From JBFWUW01 sp050247075 (GTDB taxonomy: Bacteria > Planctomycetota > Planctomycetia > Pirellulales > JBFWUW01), in assembly GCA_050247075.1 (NCBI GenBank), contig JBFWUW010000003.1, forward strand, positions 109,213 through 173,212: a stretch of 64,000 bases of DNA, written 5' to 3'. A program made the position numbers and the translations under genes. Of this stretch, positions 59,212 to 64,000 are shown piece by piece; the stretch's first letter is position 1; the number at the start of each line of letters is the position of its first letter. The notes under the pieces were generated by a model, which was not told the origin of the DNA, searched no databases, and saw only the letters and a list, made by a program, of their open reading frames with translations.

Positions 59212-61649
59212 GCGAAGACCCGCCTATCGGTCGAGCGCTTCCGCGGCCAAAGCACGTTCATCGCGGGTGGTTGCACGCGCTCGACCGCAAGCTGCTGCGC
59301 GATCTGCGCGGGCATCGCGGGCTGCTGTTCGCCATTGTCAGCATCATGACGATCGGCGTGGCGGCCTATGTGGAACTCAGTTCCATTCATCGCAATTTGT
59401 CCAACGCCAAGCGCGTCTATTACGCCCAATGCCGCATGGCCGACTTTTCGTTGGAACTCAAGAAGGTGCCGGTGTCGCAGCTTGGCGTGCTTTCGCGGTT
59501 TCCGGAAATCCTCGAAATTCGCCCGCGCATCCGTTTTTTTGCCTTGGTCGATCTCGACCGCGTGCCGGAGGTGCTCAACGGGCAGGTGTTGTCGCTGCCC
59601 GACCGGCGGCAAGACATCATCAACGATATCGTCTTGCAGCGCGGCAGCTATTTCACCAACACCCGCGACAACGAGGTGATCGTCAACGAGGCCTTCGCCA
59701 AACGGCACGCGCTGCGGCCGGGGCAGTATATCCATTTGCTGCTCAACAATCGGCGGCAAGAGCTGTTCATCGTGGGGACCTGCATCTCGAGCGAGTTTGT
59801 CTATCTGGTCGGCCCCGGTTCGATCGCGCCCGACCCGGAACATTTTGGGGTGTTCTACCTCAAACAGACCTACGCCGAGGACGTGTTCGATTTTGCCGGA
59901 GCGGCCAACGAAGTGCTGGGCCGGATTGATCCGGAACTGCGCGAACATCCCGACGACCTGTTGCGACGGGCCGAGAACGTGTTGGCCGCCTACGGCGTGA
60001 TGTCTTCGACCAGCCAAAAGAACCAGCCCTCCAACCGGTTTGTCAGTGAAGAGATCAAGGGACTCTCGACCTTTGCCACGGTTTTGCCCGCGATCTTTTT
60101 GGCGGTCTCGGCCTTGGTGCTTAACGTGCTGATGATTCGCTTTACCGAGCAGCAGCGGACGGTGATTGGCACGCTTAAGGCGATCGGCTACAGCAGCCGC
60201 CAGGTGTTTAGTCACTATCTGAAATTCGCCCTGGCCATCGGCGGCGTGGCAGGGTTGACGGGCTGCGGCCTGGGCTATTTTCTGGCGTACCTGGTGACCA
60301 AAATGTACGGCCAGTTTTACGAGTTTCCCGATCTCCACAACCGCTTCTATGCCGACAAAATGCTGCAAGGGCTGGGCATCAGCCTGGGTTGCGCGGCCGT
60401 GGGGGCCTGGCAAGGCGCACGGCAGGTCTTGCACTTGAACCCCGCCTCCGCCATGCGGGCCAAGCCGCCGGAGAGCGGCAAAGCGGTGCTGTTGGAACAC
60501 ATCGCCTGGCTGTGGCGGCAGTTGGGCTTTGGTTGGCGGATGGTCTTGCGGAACTTGTCTCGGCACCGGCTGCGCACGCTGGCAGGCATGTTTGCCGCGG
60601 CGATGGGGGCGGCCATCTTGGTAACGGGCCTGATGTTGCAATCGGCCATGCTGCATTTGATCGACTTCACCTTTAGCCGGGTGCAGCGCAGTGACGTGGA
60701 CCTGGCCTTCAAGGACGAGCGCGGCCGCGAGGCACTGCTGGAAGCCCGCGACCTGCCGGGGGTGGATAAGGCGGAACCGGTGTTGGATGTCGTCTGTACC
60801 TTTATCAACGGGCCGTACCGCCGCCGCGGCGCGGTGACGGGCCTGGCCTCCAACGCCAGCCTGACAATCCCCCGCGATACCGCCGGCAACGCCTTGCGTA
60901 TCCCTTCGGCCGGTTTGTTGATGAGCCGCAAGCTGGCCGAGGTGCTGCATGTACAACGGGGCGACACGATTGTCGTCCGCCCCATCAAGGGGTTGCGCGA
61001 AGAGCGGCAGGCCCTGGTGGTGGCGATCACCGATGGCTACCTCGGCACGGCGGTCTACGCCGACTTCGACTACGTCAACCGCCTGGTCCACGAGGAGCAA
61101 ACCCTCTCTGGCGTGCAACTGGCCACCGACCAATACCCAGAACATCAGGCCGAACTGCACCGCCAATTGAAACAACTCCCCGGACTGAGCAGCGTCAACC
61201 AACGGGCGGATGCCGTCGAGAATCTGGTCGAAACGATCATCAAGACCCAACGCATCATCATTGGCATCCTGATTATGTTCGCGGGCGTGATCTTTTTCGG
61301 CAGCATTCTCAATTCGTCGTTGATCAGCCTGGCCGAACGCGAGCGCGAGGTTGCTACCTTCCGCGTGCTGGGCTATACCGAATGGCAAATTGGGGGCCTG
61401 TTTTTGCGGGAAAGCCTGGTCATCAACACCCTGGGGACACTCCTGGGGCTGCCGTTGGGTTACAAGCTGACCGAACTGATGGCCTGGAGTTACGAAACGG
61501 AACTCTTCCGCATTCCGGTGATTTCACGCCCCTACATTTGGTGGACGACGCTGCTGCTGTCGCTGGTGTTTGGCCTGATCGCGCATCTATGCGTGCAGCG
61601 TGCCATCAATCGGCTCAACTGGCGTGAGGCGCTCAATGTTAAGGAATGA
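59208..61649 (+). CDS. ABC transporter permease (FtsX-like)
   Basis: 813 residues with a GTG start overlapping the stop of the ATPase gene. A first membrane segment near 45 (GLLFAIVSIMTIGVAAYVEL), a large periplasmic domain, then FtsX-type membrane block (VLPAIFLAVSALVLNVLMI, FALAIGGVAGLTGCGLGYFL), a second periplasmic domain, and a repeated block near the C-terminus (IIIGILIMFAGVIFFGSIL; LWTTLLLSLVFGLIAHL-like). This double-FtsX form (two repeats in one chain) is like DevC/LolCE fusion permeases. It probably exports a lipid, lipoprotein or peptide; substrate unknown. The 866-codon open frame on the other strand is a shadow. Confidence 0.9.
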   Translation: MSEDPPIGRALPRPKHVHRGWLHALDRKLLRDLRGHRGLLFAIVSIMTIGVAAYVELSSIHRNLSNAKRVYYAQCRMADFSLELKKVPVSQLGVLSRFPEILEIRPRIRFFALVDLDRVPEVLNGQVLSLPDRRQDIINDIVLQRGSYFTNTRDNEVIVNEAFAKRHALRPGQYIHLLLNNRRQELFIVGTCISSEFVYLVGPGSIAPDPEHFGVFYLKQTYAEDVFDFAGAANEVLGRIDPELREHPDDLLRRAENVLAAYGVMSSTSQKNQPSNRFVSEEIKGLSTFATVLPAIFLAVSALVLNVLMIRFTEQQRTVIGTLKAIGYSSRQVFSHYLKFALAIGGVAGLTGCGLGYFLAYLVTKMYGQFYEFPDLHNRFYADKMLQGLGISLGCAAVGAWQGARQVLHLNPASAMRAKPPESGKAVLLEHIAWLWRQLGFGWRMVLRNLSRHRLRTLAGMFAAAMGAAILVTGLMLQSAMLHLIDFTFSRVQRSDVDLAFKDERGREALLEARDLPGVDKAEPVLDVVCTFINGPYRRRGAVTGLASNASLTIPRDTAGNALRIPSAGLLMSRKLAEVLHVQRGDTIVVRPIKGLREERQALVVAITDGYLGTAVYADFDYVNRLVHEEQTLSGVQLATDQYPEHQAELHRQLKQLPGLSSVNQRADAVENLVETIIKTQRIIIGILIMFAGVIFFGSILNSSLISLAEREREVATFRVLGYTEWQIGGLFLRESLVINTLGTLLGLPLGYKLTELMAWSYETELFRIPVISRPYIWWTTLLLSLVFGLIAHLCVQRAINRLNWREALNVKE

Positions 61650-61788
61650 CGCCAGGGGATAGTGCCCTGAAAACGAAAACACTCGCACAACCAGATTTAT
61701 AGAGTGCGATTTCGTAACTTCTTGGCCCATTCGGTCAATTGGCAGTGGTACTGGCTGTACAGGCCCACGCCTTTCGAGGAAACGATCA

Positions 61789-62913
61789 ATGCTTAACCGT
61801 TGGTTCTTCTGGCTTTGCCTGGGGGGGGCCTGCTTTCCGCTGGCCGCGCGGGCCGAGGGAGAGTGGGAAGTCACTCCCCAGAGCGAGCGGGCCCTGGAGC
61901 GCGGGCTGGACTGGCTGGCCCGCAATCAGGGGCCCGAGGGAAACTGGGGATCCAACGACCTGGGGTTGGTCGGCATGGGGGCTTTGGCCTTTCTATCCGC
62001 TGGACATACGCCAGGGCATGGCCGCTACGGAGACACGGTTGAACGCGCGCTTGACTACATGCTGCACCATGCCAAGCCATCGGGCTTGTTGAACATCGCC
62101 GACCCGCAGCGTGACATGTACAACCACGGGCTGGCGGCGTTCGTCTTGGGCCAGGCCCACGGTATGACCGCCGACCCTCGGATCAACGCGGTGTTGGACC
62201 GGTCGCTAAAACTCATTGCCAGTACGCAGTGTGAGGATGGCGGTTGGGACTACCAGGCCCGGCCGCAAGCCCGCGGCCACGACTTGAGCCTGTCGGTGAT
62301 GCAAGCCAAGGCATTGCGCAGTGCGGTTGATAGCGGGCTGGAAGTTTCGCCCGAGGTGATTGCCCTGGCGATCAAGTACGTTCGCGAGCGCTACCGTGGC
62401 GAACGGGCCGATCCTCGGGACGAGGCCGCCATGCGCCGCGAGCCTGGGCAATTCACTTACAACGGAGGTGGCGGAACGGTGGCCATGGCCGCGGCCGGAG
62501 TGGTCTGCATGCAAGAATTTGGCCAGTACGACGACTGGCGAATTGCCAAGAACATGGACGTTATCGACAAAGAGATCCGCCAATTGAAACCGCGGGCAGG
62601 GACCGGCGAATCTCCACTCGACGCCTACACCTTGTACTATGTCGGACAAGCGGTTTACCAGGTGGGGGGCAAGCATTGGGAGGAATCGTACCCCAAACTG
62701 CGCGATGCCTTGGTCGCCAACCAATTCCAGAATCCGGGCGACCCGCGTGATGGCCAATGGCGCGAGACCAAACACGTGGGCGGCAAGCCGGGCGAAATGT
62801 ACGGCACGGCGGTCGGCTGTTTCATCCTGGCCATGCCCAACCGCTACTTGCCTATCTTGCAAGAAGGTAAGATCGACACTCTTCGAGGACGTTTCTCGGA
62901 ATCGGCGGAATAA
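61789..62913 (+). CDS. Exported prenyltransferase/squalene-cyclase-fold protein
   Basis: 374 residues. Signal peptide (WFFWLCLGGACFPLAARAE), then repeats of the type ALERGLDWLARNQGPEGNWGS, DYMLHHAK, RSLKLIASTQCEDGGWDYQA, which are QW-like motifs of the alpha/alpha-toroid fold. The DxDD motif of cyclases is not visible, so it is probably not an active terpene cyclase. Such proteins are frequent in planctomycetes next to BatA/VWA genes, as here (50 bases to the next gene). Function unknown. Confidence 0.85.
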   Translation: MLNRWFFWLCLGGACFPLAARAEGEWEVTPQSERALERGLDWLARNQGPEGNWGSNDLGLVGMGALAFLSAGHTPGHGRYGDTVERALDYMLHHAKPSGLLNIADPQRDMYNHGLAAFVLGQAHGMTADPRINAVLDRSLKLIASTQCEDGGWDYQARPQARGHDLSLSVMQAKALRSAVDSGLEVSPEVIALAIKYVRERYRGERADPRDEAAMRREPGQFTYNGGGGTVAMAAAGVVCMQEFGQYDDWRIAKNMDVIDKEIRQLKPRAGTGESPLDAYTLYYVGQAVYQVGGKHWEESYPKLRDALVANQFQNPGDPRDGQWRETKHVGGKPGEMYGTAVGCFILAMPNRYLPILQEGKIDTLRGRFSESAE

Positions 62914-62963
62914 GGGTGGCCCCCCGGCGTCACCCTTTGCAACGGTTTTAATCGCGACGGTCC

Positions 62964-63981
62964 ATGTTGAACGGCCTGACATTTTACGCGGGTGCATTGG
63001 CAGCGGCCGGCGGAATTGCCGCGCTGGCACCGATTGTGATTCATCTGCTCAATCGCAGGCGCTACCGCGTGGTGCAGTGGGCCGCCATGGATTTCCTACG
63101 GGAAGCACTCAGCCGCAGCCGCCGCGCCATCGAACTGCGGGATATTCTGTTGATGACGCTGCGCGCCCTGTGCTTGTTGCTGTTGGGGCTTGCGCTGGCC
63201 CGTCCGCATTTTTCCGCCCGCTCCACCTCGGCCGACCGGGGCGGTCCCGTGCATGCCGTGCTGGTGATTGATAACAGCCTCAGCATGGCATACGAACGGC
63301 TCGACGGCACCTTGCTCGACGCCGCCAAAGCCCGCGCTCGCGAAGTCCTGGACCAATTGCCGCAGGGCAGCCGTACTTCGGTGATCCCGTTGTGCAGTTC
63401 TCCGGGCGAGTTTAGTTGGGACGCCTATCGCACCAGCGAAGACGCACAAGAAGCCTTGCGAATGATCGAGGCGGTAGACCGGTCTGGCTCGGCGTCGCAG
63501 GCGGTCGATCGTGCCCGCGAGGCATGCCAGGCGGTGACGGATCTGCCGGCCAAACGCGTGATATTCATCAGCGACCAGCAGACCGGCAACTGGCCGCATG
63601 GTGACAAGGCTGCTATTTCCACGCCAGAAGTAGGCACGCAGCCCTTGGAGATGTATGTGGTGGCAGTGGCTGCCGATCAACCGGAGAATTCTTGGGTGGC
63701 CGGTTTGGAACTGCGCGAGACCGTCGCCGACACAGAGACGGACGCCGCGTTTATCGTGCATGTGCGGCACGAGGGAATTCGTACTCGCCCCAACGTGCTC
63801 GTCAGCCTGGCCATCGACGGCAGCGAGGTTGGCAGCCGTAGCGTCGATCTGGAGCCGGGCCAAACGCGCGAGGTGGCCTTTACGCACCGCTTTGATTCGC
63901 CGCCAGAAAGCGGTCAGGCTGCTTTTGCAGCGGTTGAAGCAACGTTCACACCCGACCGTTTGCCAGCCGACGACCGACGCG
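62964..63981 (+). CDS. BatA-like VWA protein, 3' partial
   Basis: About 339 genuine residues from ATG 62964, with no stop before the window end. N-terminal APIVIHLLNRRRYRVVQWAAMDFL is the BatA N-terminal domain with its membrane segment; LMTLRALCLLLLGLALARP is the second. A von Willebrand A domain follows with the metal-site DNSLSM (VIDNSLSMAYERL), then VIFISDQQTGNWP. The end LPADDRR should continue with a sequence like FxxV, but the last 19 bases are adapter, giving the spurious EIGRAS. It belongs to the aerotolerance-type (Bat) operon in planctomycetes. Confidence 0.88.
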
Positions 63982-64000
63982 AGATCGGAAGAGCGTCGTG
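63982..64000. other. Illumina TruSeq read-2 adapter fragment (artefact)
   Basis: AGATCGGAAGAGCGTCGTG is identical to the first 19 bases of the TruSeq read-2 adapter. It sits at the exact edge of the window and breaks the reading frame homology of the BatA-like protein. It is a library artefact at a contig end. Confidence 0.96.

Noticed and set aside
58788..61388. Open frame of 866 codons on the strand opposite to the ABC exporter genes
   Set aside because: It lies wholly antisense to two well-supported genes, its residues are rich in Arg/Gln/His/Pro as expected from the shadow frame of GC-rich codons, and it has no recognisable domain.
62912..62937. Short hairpin after the squalene-cyclase-fold gene (AAGGGTG/CACCCTT)
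   Set aside because: Seven-base outer stem without T-run, and the next gene follows 50 bases later in the same direction; not called as a terminator.

Overview
The window is a gene-dense, GC-rich stretch of a planctomycete chromosome, most likely Pirellulales-like. I infer this from family content rather than any rRNA (none is present). The markers are a Tat-exported DUF1501 protein, a DUF1559/H-Xn-DG pseudopilin-type protein, two PknB-type kinases with planctomycete N-terminal modules, an ECF sigma factor beside a kinase, a WPQFRG-type PQQ propeller, a Tat-exported Gfo/Idh/MocA oxidoreductase, proteins starting with NPYxSP, CPTCGR zinc ribbons and a BatA-type VWA protein. I support 49 protein genes, two of them cut by the window ends. 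I see no tRNA, rRNA, CRISPR array, intact insertion sequence or phage. The last 19 bases match the Illumina TruSeq read-2 adapter, so the right edge is probably a contig end with untrimmed adapter and not genome sequence.

Layout. 0-7.4 kb: a Gly/Tyr-rich repeat protein with a near-perfect terminator, a DUF4236 membrane protein, DUF1501 and NHL-repeat proteins, a gene-poor AT-rich island with diverged repeats (about 4.9-5.8 kb), then a small membrane protein and a leucine-rich-repeat membrane protein. 7.5-13.4 kb: BT1/MFS transporter, D-Ala-D-Ala-ligase-like ATP-grasp enzyme, DUF1559 protein, zinc ribbon, RidA protein, small anchored protein. 13.9-24.3 kb: Ser/Thr kinase, then a leftward lipid cluster (fadB-like, fadA, GT4 glycosyltransferase, acyl-CoA synthetase), a class-III aminotransferase and an NAD(P)-binding epimerase-like protein. 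24.5-38.5 kb: zinc ribbon, coiled-coil membrane protein, PAS-GAF-receiver protein, metallophosphoesterase, HExxH protein with a lectin-like tail, PDZ protein, NfeD-type protein, DUF502 protein, PfkB kinase.

38.5-46.4 kb is the signalling region. It holds an ECF sigma factor with an anti-sigma/pseudopilin fusion, a purine-type permease, a second ECF sigma factor followed by a kinase carrying an N-terminal zinc-finger module and a C-terminal extracytoplasmic DJ-1/PfpI domain, and a PilZ protein. 46.6-64 kb is mostly metabolic and exported: GcvT, a PQQ propeller containing paired EF hands, a glycosidase-like protein, an aspartoacylase-like hydrolase, an SDR, oligoendopeptidase F, a Gfo/Idh/MocA protein, a DUF6717-like protein, an esterase, an ABC exporter pair, a squalene-cyclase-fold protein and a truncated BatA-like protein.

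Two things stand out beyond single genes. First, several families of short wordy repeats (AATCCAAAATCGAAA, CCTTCATCC, ATTCGTCACYCGACAYTC, ACCACGAATNNNACGAAT) sit mostly just before, or overlapping, start codons of unrelated genes. Second, two sigma-factor loci have unusual membrane partners, a kinase-PfpI fusion and an anti-sigma/pseudopilin fusion. All functional calls come from reading the sequence without database searches.
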